Of a stretch of 34,922 nt of DNA, positions 1 to 7,735 are shown piece after piece. The notes under the pieces were generated by a model, which saw nothing but the letters and a program-made list of their open reading frames with translations, was not told the origin of the DNA and did no database searches. The translations under genes were made by a program, and so were the position numbers. Positions within the stretch are counted from its first letter, which is position 1. Each line of letters begins with the position of its first letter. Source of the DNA: Euplotes aediculatus (lineage: Eukaryota > Ciliophora > Spirotrichea > Euplotida > Euplotidae); the NCBI GenBank assembly GCA_030463445.1, contig JAQGFW010021353.1, positions 1 through 34,922 on the forward strand, written 5' to 3'.

Positions 1-1
1 A

Positions 2-1975
2 ACCAGCCTGCTGAAGAGCCAGGGCGTTACCGTTCAGAACCATTCCTATGGGGTGGGAATAGAAAATTTTTACGGCCTGGATGCTGCTGCCTACGACCAG
101 CAACTCAATGAAGATACCAGCCTGCTGCATGTTTTTTCTGCAGGCAACCGGGGAACTGAAACCAGTCCGGAAGGTCCCTATGCCGGCATACCAGGATGGG
201 CCAACCTGACCGGCAGTTTCAAAATGAGCAAAAACAGCCTGGTAGTGGGAGCAATGGACTCCCTGCAACGGGTGGTGAACCTCAGTTCACGGGGACCAGC
301 ACACGATGGTCGCATCAAACCGGAACTCATTGCATTTGGAGAAGACGGCAGTTCTGGAGCCGCAGCACTGGTATCCGGAACCACGCTTTTGCTGCAGGAG
401 CTCTATCAAAGTATACATTCCCGGCCGGCTCCCTCGGCATTACTCCGGGCTGTATTGGTTACCAGTACAGATGAGGTAAATGCACCGGGACCAGATTTTC
501 AATCCGGTTATGGGGCACTAAATGCAGCCAAAGCCATAGAACTCTTGCAAAAAGGCCAGTACACACTGGCAGGTATAACCGAAAATGCAGTGTTGCGATT
601 GAATATACAGGTGCCGGAACAAACAGCTACCTGCAAGATCACCCTTGCCTGGAATGATCCTGCTGCCACCGCCAATAGTTTTCCTGCCCTGGTAAACAAT
701 CTGGACCTGCGCATGGTGGATCCAAATGGGAATACCATCCTACCCTGGGTACTGGATCATCGTGGCGCTGCCCTCTCCAGCAATCAAACCGCCAACCGGG
801 GCCGCGATTCATTGAATAATATTGAGCAAGTCAGCATAACGCTGCCTACAGCCGGACTTTATACCATTGAAATCAGTGCAGCCGCCTTAACAACATCAGC
901 GCAACCTTTTGCAGTCGCCTGGCAACTGGATAGCCTTGATCAGTTCAGGATCACCTATCCAACAAAAGCTGATATTCTTACACCGGGCAACCAGCACCGC
1001 CTCCGCTGGGAAACAAACAGCAATGAAACCGGATCGCTTTTCTATAGATCCAATGACGTGGAATGGAAATTAATTTCAAATGTTATTGAACCAGCAACAA
1101 CTAATTATCCCTGGAGCGTACCAGACTCCCTTCAATGGGTACAGTTCCGCCTTCTGTTTACTGATACAGAAATCGTATCCGATACCATCACTGTGTCCAA
1201 CGAAACCAGAATGGTTACCGGCATTAACTGCATTGACTCCTTCCTGATCTACTGGGCACCCGTACCAAATGCAATTGGGTATCGTGTATATCGTCTTGGT
1301 GAAAACTACCTGGAAACATTTACAACGATAAACGATACCCTGCTGATTCAGTCCAAACAAAACAACCCCTTCACACATTTCAGTGTGGCTCCCTTGTTTG
1401 AAAAGCAGAAAGAAGGAAGACGTTCCTATGCGTTTGCTTATCAGAACCAGTTGACCAGTTGTTATATCCAGAATTTTCTCGCAGATCCGGACAGCCCGGG
1501 AACTGCAAAACTTCAATTGGAATTGGGTACTACTTACCAGGTAGCAACCGTTCGTTTCCAGCAAAAAACAAACACAGGAATTGAAACGATTGATTCTATA
1601 ACAGTAACCACTAACCGCTTTTTTACAAAGTCCGCATCAGCAAGAGACGGACTCAATCTTTACAGAGCAATAGTGACTATTGCTAATGGTACATCCTACA
1701 GCACTGAGTGGTTGCCTGTTTACCAATTCAACTCCACTGATTTCTTTGTATTTCCATCACCGGTAAGAAAAGGAGCTCCGCTAACCATCTTATCCAAAGA
1801 TCCGGAAGCAGCTATACTTGTTTTGTATGATATGACAGGCAGACCCCTATTGAGAAAAGAATTAAACACAACAACAGAATCGATTTCAACATCCCAACTT
1901 TCCAGTGGAGTTTATATCTATATCATAACCCGCGATGGTGTAAAAGAAAAAACCGGTCGCTTGATTATTCAATAA
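2..1975 (+). CDS. S8 (subtilisin-like) serine protease with T9SS sorting domain, 5'-partial
   Basis: The frame is open from the first bases of the window, so the N-terminus, with the catalytic Asp and His, lies upstream. About 657 residues are visible. The visible start reads VQNHSYG, a typical subtilase strand; HVFSAGNRG carries the oxyanion-hole Asn; GSSGAAALVSG carries the catalytic Ser (variant of GTSxAxP). A beta-sandwich domain follows (AWNDP...LVNNLDLRMVDPNG), as in KP-43-like subtilases, then a fibronectin-III-like stretch (YWAPVPNAIGYRVYR). The last roughly 75 residues (FVFPSPVRKG ... LSSGVYIYII ... GRLIIQ) match the Por-secretion-tail sorting domain. It is therefore predicted to be exported by Sec, passed through the type IX system and attached to or released from the cell surface to degrade proteins. 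A GTG near base 53 is an internal codon, not the start. Confidence 0.9.
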   Translation, partial: TSLLKSQGVTVQNHSYGVGIENFYGLDAAAYDQQLNEDTSLLHVFSAGNRGTETSPEGPYAGIPGWANLTGSFKMSKNSLVVGAMDSLQRVVNLSSRGPAHDGRIKPELIAFGEDGSSGAAALVSGTTLLLQELYQSIHSRPAPSALLRAVLVTSTDEVNAPGPDFQSGYGALNAAKAIELLQKGQYTLAGITENAVLRLNIQVPEQTATCKITLAWNDPAATANSFPALVNNLDLRMVDPNGNTILPWVLDHRGAALSSNQTANRGRDSLNNIEQVSITLPTAGLYTIEISAAALTTSAQPFAVAWQLDSLDQFRITYPTKADILTPGNQHRLRWETNSNETGSLFYRSNDVEWKLISNVIEPATTNYPWSVPDSLQWVQFRLLFTDTEIVSDTITVSNETRMVTGINCIDSFLIYWAPVPNAIGYRVYRLGENYLETFTTINDTLLIQSKQNNPFTHFSVAPLFEKQKEGRRSYAFAYQNQLTSCYIQNFLADPDSPGTAKLQLELGTTYQVATVRFQQKTNTGIETIDSITVTTNRFFTKSASARDGLNLYRAIVTIANGTSYSTEWLPVYQFNSTDFFVFPSPVRKGAPLTILSKDPEAAILVLYDMTGRPLLRKELNTTTESISTSQLSSGVYIYIITRDGVKEKTGRLIIQ

Positions 1976-1993
1976 AAAATATTTCATCAACTA

Positions 1994-2024
1994 TTTTGAA
2001 ATCAGAAAAATTAAACCATCTTTG
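1994..2024 (+). promoter_or_regulatory. Bacteroidota-type promoter of the attenuator-rtcB operon
   Basis: TTTTG at 1994-1998, an 18-bp spacer, and CATCTTTG at 2017-2024 (7 of 8 matches to TAnnTTTG). Transcription would start near 2030, giving a leader of about 180 nt before the ATPase gene. By eye this is one of the best -33/-7 pairs in the window. Inference from consensus only. Confidence 0.6.
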
Positions 2025-2051
2025 CATTCACAAATTTTAAAAACAAGAACA

Positions 2052-2144
2052 ATGCCCCGCTTTAACACATATCGTAAACATACCGCTGAAAGCCTTTCTG
2101 GCTGTGCATTTCAGCGCGGGGTGTGGTTTGTTCCCAATCATTAA
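2052..2144 (+). CDS. Putative 30-aa leader peptide of an attenuator
   Basis: ATG at 2052 and TAA at 2142-2144 enclose a 30-codon frame beginning MPRFNTYRKH and ending VWFVPNH. It starts about 20 nt after the predicted transcription start. The frame contains two of the four attenuator segments (CCCCGC in codons 2-3, GCGGGG around codons 22-24) and a hairpin with 8-bp arms (2084-2091 with 2109-2116). The peptide resembles no family I know. Codons for Asn, Tyr, His, Arg and Lys are crowded in codons 3-10, with Asn-His as the last two codons. I infer a regulatory upstream frame whose translation controls folding of the leader; a small functional protein or a chance frame cannot be excluded. Confidence 0.5.
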   Translation: MPRFNTYRKHTAESLSGCAFQRGVWFVPNH

Positions 2145-2187
2145 GCGAACAACTTCAATATAGTAACCCCGCCGAAACAGCGGGGTT
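2055..2187 (+). promoter_or_regulatory. Four-segment attenuator-like leader RNA upstream of AAA-rtcB
   Basis: Segments 1 (CCCCGC, 2055-2060), 2 (GCGGGG, 2116-2121), 3 (CCCCGC, 2167-2172) and 4 (GCGGGG, 2180-2185) can pair 1:2 and 3:4, or 2:3. Pairing 2:3 extends to 7 bp (GCGGGGT 2116-2122 with ACCCCGC 2166-2172) and is reinforced inside by TTGTTC (2128-2133) with GAACAA (2147-2152). Pairing 3:4 is an intrinsic terminator. Segments 1 and 2 lie inside the small frame, so ribosome position could select the fold, as in amino-acid biosynthetic attenuators. The pairings are read directly; regulation is inferred. Confidence 0.55.
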
Positions 2188-2193
2188 TTTTAT
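2165..2193 (+). terminator. Intrinsic terminator at the end of the leader
   Basis: AACCCCGC (2165-2172), a 7-nt loop, GCGGGGTT (2180-2187), then a T-rich run (TTTTATTT). It ends about 20 nt before the ATPase start codon and well after the preceding protease gene, with a promoter in between. It is therefore best read as a conditional terminator within the operon leader and not as the end of the protease unit. Confidence 0.75.
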
Positions 2194-2213
2194 TTCGATT
2201 CAATCAATTTTTT

Positions 2214-3335
2214 ATGAACACAATTTTAGCATCCGCTATTCAGCGGATAAGAAATATCGTGCGCGCAATCGTGAACGGATCACAAGTCAATATTCAATCC
2301 GATCTGTTCTATAACAGTTATCTGGAAGTAAAATCCTATTACCTGTACAGATTCGGCAAAGCACCTTCCGTGCTCTTTATCAACAATATCGATCCGGGTA
2401 AAGCGCTGGAATATTTATTAACACATGCTGCAGGAAAAGTTATTCAGGTACATCAAAGTAACTTCTATAACTGGGAGCAGCAAAGACAGGAATTCACCCT
2501 GAGTATCGTTGAGTTGGAAGGAAAGATTCTTATTGAACTGGGCAGAGATTTCGCCGAGTTTGCGTACGACGTTTTGGATCATGATCGTGCTGAGCAAATC
2601 ATGCAGGCATTGGTTGATTTTCCAAAAGAAAAAGAAGAAGGTCAGCACCAGATTCACATCATTAATTCCAACAACTACGGATTAGATCTGAAACCGCTCA
2701 ATATCCAACCAAGCGAACTGGATCTGACTTTGTATTATAATGATGATTTCATCGAAGTGGATGCAAAGATTCAGGATCGGTTACTGAAAGAGCAGGACAA
2801 AGGAATTGTTTTGCTGCACGGATTACCAGGTACCGGTAAAACTACCTACCTGCGTTACCTGATCGGGAAAGTGAGAAAGAAAGTGTTGTTCCTTTCACCT
2901 TCGGTTGCCGGCAATCTGATGAATCCGGATTTTATGGATCTGCTGATCGAACACCCGAACTCCATTCTGGTGATTGAAGATGCAGAGAATATCATCCTGG
3001 ACCGCACCTATCAATCCAATCATTCTGTCAGCAACCTGCTGAACCTGAGTGATGGCTTGTTGAGTGATTGTCTGAATGTTCAGATCATCTGTACGTTTAA
3101 CAGTGCACTGCACCTGGTGGATCCAGCCTTATTAAGAAAAGGTCGACTGATTGCTCAATACGAATTCGGCAAACTGAGTATCGACAAAGCACAACAACTG
3201 GCTGGTAAACTGAACATCGAAACATCCATCGATGCACCGGTTTCACTGGCAGAATTATTGAACCCGGCTTCTACCAACTACGAACCTAAAAAAACACAAG
3301 TGATGGGGTTCCGAAGGGTACTGGCCACCAATTAA
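2214..3335 (+). CDS. AAA family ATPase paired with RtcB
   Basis: 373 residues. The N-terminal about 185 residues match no domain I recognise and carry no membrane segment or signal. The AAA core follows: Walker A GLPGTGKT (203-210), Walker B ILVIED (251-256), sensor-1 Asn in CTFNS (around 296) and an LLRKGR arginine-finger segment (306-311), so ATP hydrolysis looks intact. The core resembles the BCS1/proteasomal AAA group. Its stop is 4 bp before rtcB, implying tight co-expression. An ATP-driven remodelling role on RNA or on the ligase is a guess from context. It differs from the sigma-54 activator RtcR that controls rtcBA in enterobacteria: no CARF or sigma-54-interaction motif is visible. 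Confidence 0.85.
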   Translation: MNTILASAIQRIRNIVRAIVNGSQVNIQSDLFYNSYLEVKSYYLYRFGKAPSVLFINNIDPGKALEYLLTHAAGKVIQVHQSNFYNWEQQRQEFTLSIVELEGKILIELGRDFAEFAYDVLDHDRAEQIMQALVDFPKEKEEGQHQIHIINSNNYGLDLKPLNIQPSELDLTLYYNDDFIEVDAKIQDRLLKEQDKGIVLLHGLPGTGKTTYLRYLIGKVRKKVLFLSPSVAGNLMNPDFMDLLIEHPNSILVIEDAENIILDRTYQSNHSVSNLLNLSDGLLSDCLNVQIICTFNSALHLVDPALLRKGRLIAQYEFGKLSIDKAQQLAGKLNIETSIDAPVSLAELLNPASTNYEPKKTQVMGFRRVLATN

Positions 3336-3339
3336 AAAA

Positions 3340-4539
3340 ATGGAAAATAAACTACCATCGGTCGTTGAATCATCCCTGAATACACAGGGTATTCAATTCA
3401 ATATATATGGCCGGAAACAAATTGAAGAATCTGCCCTGCACCAGATGTACCAGGCTGCGCGCTTACCCATTAGCGTGGCCGGTGCTCTGATGCCGGATGC
3501 ACACCACGGTTATGGATTACCGATAGGCGGTGTGCTCGCCACCAAAAATGCAGTCATCCCCTATGGCGTAGGCGTTGATATCGGCTGCCGGATGGCACTG
3601 AGTATCTTTCCTGTAAAAGGGGCTGTACTTAACCAGAAACCCGGTTATTTTGAACGCATTCTGGATGAACAAACCCTGTTTGGCAGCAGCAAACAGTTTG
3701 ACCGTTCACCCGATCATGCGGTGATGGACAACCGGCTCTTTTTTGAGATCCCATTTCTCAAGTACCTGCACACCCGGGCCTGGAAACAACTAGGCAGCTC
3801 CGGAAGTGGCAATCACTTTGTGGAATTCGGGGTTGTGAAAATAGAGGAACAGGACAGCACACTGGGCATGCCAGCAGGTGAATGGCTGGGACTCCTGTCT
3901 CATTCGGGATCACGTGCACTGGGTGCTAAGATCGCGCAGCACTATACGCAGCTCGCTATCTCCACCCGCCGACTGCAAGGTGATATAAAACACTTGTCGT
4001 GGTTATACCTCGAAGAGGAAGCAGGTGCTGAATACTGGGCTGCCATGAACCTGGCCGGCGATTATTCTGCCGCCTGTCATGAACTGATTCACAAAAAAAT
4101 TGCGAAGGCAATTGGAGAGAAACCAGTAGCCACGGTCCAGAACCATCACAATTTTGCCTGGAAGGAAATAATCAACGGCGAAGAGCTGATTGTTCACCGG
4201 AAAGGTGCTACGCCGGCTGGAGAAAATGTACTGGGTATCATTCCAGGTTCCATGACGGCTCCCGGTTATATTGTGAAAGGAAAGGGTGCGGCATCTTCTT
4301 TGCAATCTGCTTCACATGGAGCTGGAAGACAGATGAGTCGTCGCGCTGCTAATGAATCCATCACCAGATCCGCTATGAAGCTGGCCCTGAGAGAAGCCAA
4401 TGTCAGCCTGATCGGCGGTGGTGTGGATGAAGCACCCCAGGCCTATAAAAACCTGGAAGAAGTGATGGCCTGTCAAACGGATCTTGTATCAATTTTGGGT
4501 AGTTTTCAACCCAGAATCGTGAAGATGGACGGACATTAA
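3340..4539 (+). CDS. rtcB: RtcB family tRNA/RNA-splicing ligase
   Basis: 399 residues, close to the 408 of E. coli RtcB. This GTP- and Mn-dependent ligase joins RNA ends bearing 2',3'-cyclic phosphate or 3'-phosphate to 5'-OH ends. Residues matching the metal site are visible: Asp80 and Cys83 in GVDIGC, His159 in GSGNHF, His188 in LLSHSGSR, and His270 in QNHHN. The guanylylated His is expected at His326 in SASHGAGR. No RtcA cyclase or archease gene is adjacent; instead an AAA ATPase precedes it. The operon leader carries an attenuator-like element. In bacteria the family repairs RNAs cut by ribonucleases, including tRNAs and rRNA. The start is the ATG 4 bp after the ATPase stop. Confidence 0.95.
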   Translation: MENKLPSVVESSLNTQGIQFNIYGRKQIEESALHQMYQAARLPISVAGALMPDAHHGYGLPIGGVLATKNAVIPYGVGVDIGCRMALSIFPVKGAVLNQKPGYFERILDEQTLFGSSKQFDRSPDHAVMDNRLFFEIPFLKYLHTRAWKQLGSSGSGNHFVEFGVVKIEEQDSTLGMPAGEWLGLLSHSGSRALGAKIAQHYTQLAISTRRLQGDIKHLSWLYLEEEAGAEYWAAMNLAGDYSAACHELIHKKIAKAIGEKPVATVQNHHNFAWKEIINGEELIVHRKGATPAGENVLGIIPGSMTAPGYIVKGKGAASSLQSASHGAGRQMSRRAANESITRSAMKLALREANVSLIGGGVDEAPQAYKNLEEVMACQTDLVSILGSFQPRIVKMDGH

Positions 4540-4549
4540 AAGAACAACT

Positions 4550-5446
4550 ATGACCTATCATTTTTTAGGAACTACTACAGAGCAGCTAAGCCAGATCGGA
4601 TTTGGGTGCATGTCGCTCAAAGCCGGACAAACTTCTGCTGCCTCCATAATTGATGCCGCCCTCGATGGTGGCATCAATTATTTTGATACGGCTGATCTCT
4701 ATGAGCAGGGCGCGAATGAAGAGCTGATCGGAAGCCTGCTGAAGCCGCATCGCAACAAGGTATTCATCGCCACCAAAGTAGGTAACCAGTGGCGGGAAGA
4801 TGGCAGTGGCTGGGATTGGAACCCGAGCAAGGAGTATATCCTTCAGGCAGTGGAAGCTTCTTTAAGGCGATTAAAAACCGATCGCATTGATCTTTATCAG
4901 TTACATGGCGGAACGATAGAAGATCCTATTGAGGAAACGATTGAAGCATTTGAACTGCTGAAAGCAGCTGGTAAAATTCGCTATTATGGCATCTCTTCTA
5001 TCCGCCCGAATGTAATCCGGCAATATGTTGAAAAGAGCCAGATCAGCAGTGTCATGATGCAATACAGTGTGCTGGACCGCAGGCCGGAAGAAAGCTGTCT
5101 GCCTCTACTCGCTGCCAATAAGATTAGTGTGTTGGCAAGAGGAACACTGGCCAGCGGGATGCTGATCAATAAAGCAGGCAAAGATTATCTCGGACATACC
5201 GCCACTGAAGTAAACAGGATCCGGCTTGAACTAACAGAAATCGCTAACCGCTATGAGGTGGAACCGGAATCATTGGCAATCCACTATGCGGTATCCAAAC
5301 CGGCTATTGGAGCCGCTGTGATCGGGATTCGCACCATGGAACAACTAGAACAGGCAGTAACCGCTATTAACCAACAAGTACCTGCTGCAGCACTAGAGGA
5401 AGTAGAATCGATCGCGCCGGCAAAAACCTATGCGGATCACCGTTAG
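4550..5446 (+). CDS. Aldo/keto reductase
   Basis: 298 residues, a single (beta/alpha)8 NAD(P)H-dependent oxidoreductase that reduces aldehydes or ketones. The catalytic tetrad is visible as Asp46 and Tyr51 (NYFDTADLYEQG), Lys76 (IATKVG) and His119 (YQLHGG). NIG-type C-terminal cofactor contacts are plausible around GAAVIGIRTMEQL. It starts 10 bp after rtcB and ends 6 bp before the convergent SRPBCC gene, so it is probably the last gene of the ATPase-rtcB unit. A link to RNA repair is not evident; the substrate is unknown. Confidence 0.93.
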   Translation: MTYHFLGTTTEQLSQIGFGCMSLKAGQTSAASIIDAALDGGINYFDTADLYEQGANEELIGSLLKPHRNKVFIATKVGNQWREDGSGWDWNPSKEYILQAVEASLRRLKTDRIDLYQLHGGTIEDPIEETIEAFELLKAAGKIRYYGISSIRPNVIRQYVEKSQISSVMMQYSVLDRRPEESCLPLLAANKISVLARGTLASGMLINKAGKDYLGHTATEVNRIRLELTEIANRYEVEPESLAIHYAVSKPAIGAAVIGIRTMEQLEQAVTAINQQVPAAALEEVESIAPAKTYADHR

Positions 5447-5452
5447 CAGGGC

Positions 5453-5839
5453 TTATCCTTCTGAATAAAAATCAAGCAGGGAGGCAATATACACCTGCTC
5501 CCAGCCTTCGGTGATTTCATCGTAAACATCATCCGGAATATTGGTCTGGCGTACTTCCATGGAAGTGCCCTGTTTGTGCTCGTGTAATTTAATGGTGACA
5601 ATGGAAGGAGCTTCCACATCATCCCCGAAATACCATTCCTGTACAATCTTTTTACCGGGCTCGAATTCCAGGTTCTTACCTACAATACTTTCTTCCCACA
5701 AGGAAAATTCGGAATCCGGTTCTTCTGACATTATCGCATCTGCCCCTGCCCACAACTGTACCGTAGCCGGGTTAGTCAATGTCCGATAGAGTTGCTCCGG
5801 ATCAACCGGCATCATGAAATATTTCTTGAAGTCTTTCAT
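5453..5839 (-). CDS. SRPBCC (AHSA1/START-like) domain protein
   Basis: 128 residues forming one hydrophobic-pocket domain of the AHSA1-like group: start MKDFKKYFMMPVDPEQLYRTLTNP, then LWAGADAIMSEEP, EWYFGDD and a C-terminal helix DEITEGWEQVYIASLLDFYSEG. No signal peptide. Small single-domain members are common in Bacteroidota and their ligands are mostly unknown. A -7-like box TACTTTTA lies 4 nt before its ATG, so it probably has its own promoter. Confidence 0.85.
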   Translation of the reverse strand: MKDFKKYFMMPVDPEQLYRTLTNPATVQLWAGADAIMSEEPDSEFSLWEESIVGKNLEFEPGKKIVQEWYFGDDVEAPSIVTIKLHEHKQGTSMEVRQTNIPDDVYDEITEGWEQVYIASLLDFYSEG

Positions 5840-5843
5840 GCCC

Positions 5844-5851
5844 TAAAAGTA
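5844..5851 (-). promoter_or_regulatory. -7 element, leaderless type (SRPBCC gene)
   Basis: TACTTTTA on the minus strand (7 of 8 to TAnnTTTG) followed by GGGC and the ATG, a 4-nt spacing. No clear -33 TTTG is seen. Confidence 0.4.
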
Positions 5852-5865
5852 CGCAACCGGGGGCA

Positions 5866-6342
5866 TCAGGCAGCCAGTTTCTTCCAGAGACGCAGGTATT
5901 CATACTGCAGATCCTCGTGCAGGGATTCAATCAGCTTTTTGGTTTTTTTAAGCTGGGTGAGATAGAGATTCATCAGGACCGGTGTTTTTTGTACCGGCAA
6001 TCCGGAATCCTTCAGCAAACGCAGGTAATGCAGCAGGAGCGCCGTTTCGGATTCTTTATTCCCGATATAACGGGCCTGCTTGTTGACATTCCGGAGTATC
6101 TTACGCAAGGTCTTTTTGGCAAAGTAGACATGGGAAACGTTCATGGTGGTGAACTCTGCTTCCATTTCCAGTTTGAGTTCCCCCACGTACCGATCGGTCT
6201 CCTCCGACTCAAACAACAGGTAGGACAGTAACTCCTTGTTCTCTTTTTTGAATTTCGCGAGTCGAAGGGTGATATCCACCAGTTTGTTGGGTGGAAGTGC
6301 CTGCAAGGCTTCCTTGATCTCGTGTACCGTAGCCGCTTTCAT
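5866..6342 (-). CDS. Conserved-type hypothetical protein, helical
   Basis: 158 residues if started at the ATG of MKAATVHEIKEAL. An upstream TTG at 6387 would add 15 residues, but I prefer the ATG because the added segment lacks a clear initiation context. The protein is rich in Leu, Lys and Glu and looks all-helical (LPPNKLVDITLRLAKFKKEN; TKKLIESLHEDLQYEYLRLW); no signal peptide, membrane segment or catalytic motif is visible. I do not recognise a family with confidence. It is divergent from the helicase gene, with starts 64 bp apart, and could share regulation with it. Confidence 0.7.
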   Translation of the reverse strand: MKAATVHEIKEALQALPPNKLVDITLRLAKFKKENKELLSYLLFESEETDRYVGELKLEMEAEFTTMNVSHVYFAKKTLRKILRNVNKQARYIGNKESETALLLHYLRLLKDSGLPVQKTPVLMNLYLTQLKKTKKLIESLHEDLQYEYLRLWKKLAA

Positions 6343-6394
6343 TCGGTTCTGCCTGATTATTTCAGGCAATTTAGCCTCTTCCCCCAAACTAAAC

Positions 6395-6402
6395 TAGCTT
6401 TG
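6395..6402 (+). promoter_or_regulatory. -7 element, leaderless type (dbpA-like gene)
   Basis: TAGCTTTG is a perfect TAnnTTTG match and is followed by CTCC and the ATG (4 nt). The helicase Q-motif region begins immediately after this ATG, so a later start is unlikely. The mRNA would begin at or within a few bases of the start codon. The -33 box is poor. Confidence 0.5.
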
Positions 6403-6406
6403 CTCC

Positions 6407-7729
6407 ATGTCTACTCCTTTTTATTCGCTGGAATCGATTCTGGCCGCCTTTAAGATCAAATCACTCAATCCCATGCAGGAAGCCTCGCTGGCCGCCAACC
6501 ACGAGCAGGAAAACATCATCCTGCTTTCTGCTACCGGATCAGGTAAAACCCTGGCTTATCTCTTACCGGTACTCGATCAGATTGATCCGGATAAAAAAGG
6601 AACGCAGGCCCTGATCATTGCGCCCTCCCGCGAGCTGGCCCTTCAAATTGAAGAAGTGGCTAAAAAAATGGGAACGGGTTTGAAAGTGACGGCCTGTTAT
6701 GGCGGACATAAACGCGAGATCGAAGAGAATAATTTACTCGAAGCCCCGGCTATTATTGTGGGCACACCAGGCCGTCTGGGAGATCATATCCGTCGCGAGA
6801 ATATTAAAACCGACACCATCCACACCCTGGTGCTGGATGAATTTGATAAATCAGTAGAGTTTGGGTTTGAAGAAGAGATGTCTTTCGTGGTGGGGAGTCT
6901 GCCTGCTTTGAAGAAACGCATCCTGGTATCAGCCACCGAGGCGATGGAATTACCCCGATTCCTGAAGATGCAACAAGCCACTACCCTGAATTTCCTGACA
7001 GGCGAGAGCTCCGGTGCACTGGAAATCAAACTGGCCCGGGCTACCGAAGCAGATAAATTGGATTCCCTGTTCCGGCTCATCTGTCATTTGGGCAATCGCT
7101 CCACCATTGTGTTTTTGAACCACCGGGATGCGGTGCAGCGAACCAGTGAATACCTGAAAGACAAGGGCCTGGTAAATGTATTTTATCATGGAGCATTGGA
7201 ACAGCCGGAACGGGATGCTGCGCTGTGTAAGTTTCGTAATGGCACCTCCAATATATTGGTAACTACTGACCTGGCCGCACGCGGACTTGATATTCCGCAT
7301 ATCCGTTACATCATTCACTATCATCTACCCCTAAGCGAAGAGTCCTTTATTCACCGGAATGGCCGTACTGCCCGAATGGAAGCAAGTGGCACCGCCATTT
7401 TATTGATGGGTCCATCAGAAGACATCCCTGATTATATTGCCCCTGACTCCGGCTGGGTAGATATTCCGGATACGGTGCAGGTGCCTGATAAACCGCAATG
7501 GGTGACGCTCCACATTGCTGGCGGCAAGAAAAACAAGATCAATAAAATTGACATTGTAGGATTCCTCGCCCAGCAGGGAGAATTGAAAAAAGAGGATATC
7601 GGACTGATCGAGGTAAAGGATTTCTTCTCCTTTGTGGCCATCCGCAAATCCAAAATGAGTCGCACCCTGCCATTGATTGAAAAGCAGAAAATTAAGGGTC
7701 AGCGGGTTAAAATCGAGATCGCCAAGTAA
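6407..7729 (+). CDS. dbpA: DbpA-like DEAD-box RNA helicase
   Basis: 440 residues. Helicase motifs in order: Q-motif region FKIKSLNPMQ (15-24), motif I SATGSGKT (41-48), Ia PSRELALQ, Ib TPGRLG, II as DEFD (144-147; canonical DEAD is changed to DEFD), III SAT (175-177), IV IVFLNHRD, V TTDLAARGLD, VI HRNGRTAR. The last roughly 75 residues (WVTLHIAGGKKNKIN...IKGQRVKIEIAK) match the DbpA RNA-binding RRM-like domain, which in E. coli directs the helicase to hairpin 92 of 23S rRNA during 50S assembly. A role in ribosome assembly is therefore expected. The symbol rests on the C-terminal domain; the family is sure, orthology less so. Confidence 0.88.
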   Translation: MSTPFYSLESILAAFKIKSLNPMQEASLAANHEQENIILLSATGSGKTLAYLLPVLDQIDPDKKGTQALIIAPSRELALQIEEVAKKMGTGLKVTACYGGHKREIEENNLLEAPAIIVGTPGRLGDHIRRENIKTDTIHTLVLDEFDKSVEFGFEEEMSFVVGSLPALKKRILVSATEAMELPRFLKMQQATTLNFLTGESSGALEIKLARATEADKLDSLFRLICHLGNRSTIVFLNHRDAVQRTSEYLKDKGLVNVFYHGALEQPERDAALCKFRNGTSNILVTTDLAARGLDIPHIRYIIHYHLPLSEESFIHRNGRTARMEASGTAILLMGPSEDIPDYIAPDSGWVDIPDTVQVPDKPQWVTLHIAGGKKNKINKIDIVGFLAQQGELKKEDIGLIEVKDFFSFVAIRKSKMSRTLPLIEKQKIKGQRVKIEIAK

Positions 7730-7735
7730 GTAACC

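Noticed and set aside
2116-2172. tRNA-like look of the leader: GCGGGGT/ACCCCGC resembles an acceptor stem, and CGCGGGGTG resembles the 5' end of initiator tRNA.
   Set aside because: Only about 43 nt separate the arms, no anticodon or T-loop consensus is present, and no CCA-type end follows. The attenuator reading explains the segments better.
2123-2314. 63-codon GTG frame overlapping the leader and ATPase start.
   Set aside because: It runs through the terminator hairpin and out of frame into the ATPase gene; no initiation context.
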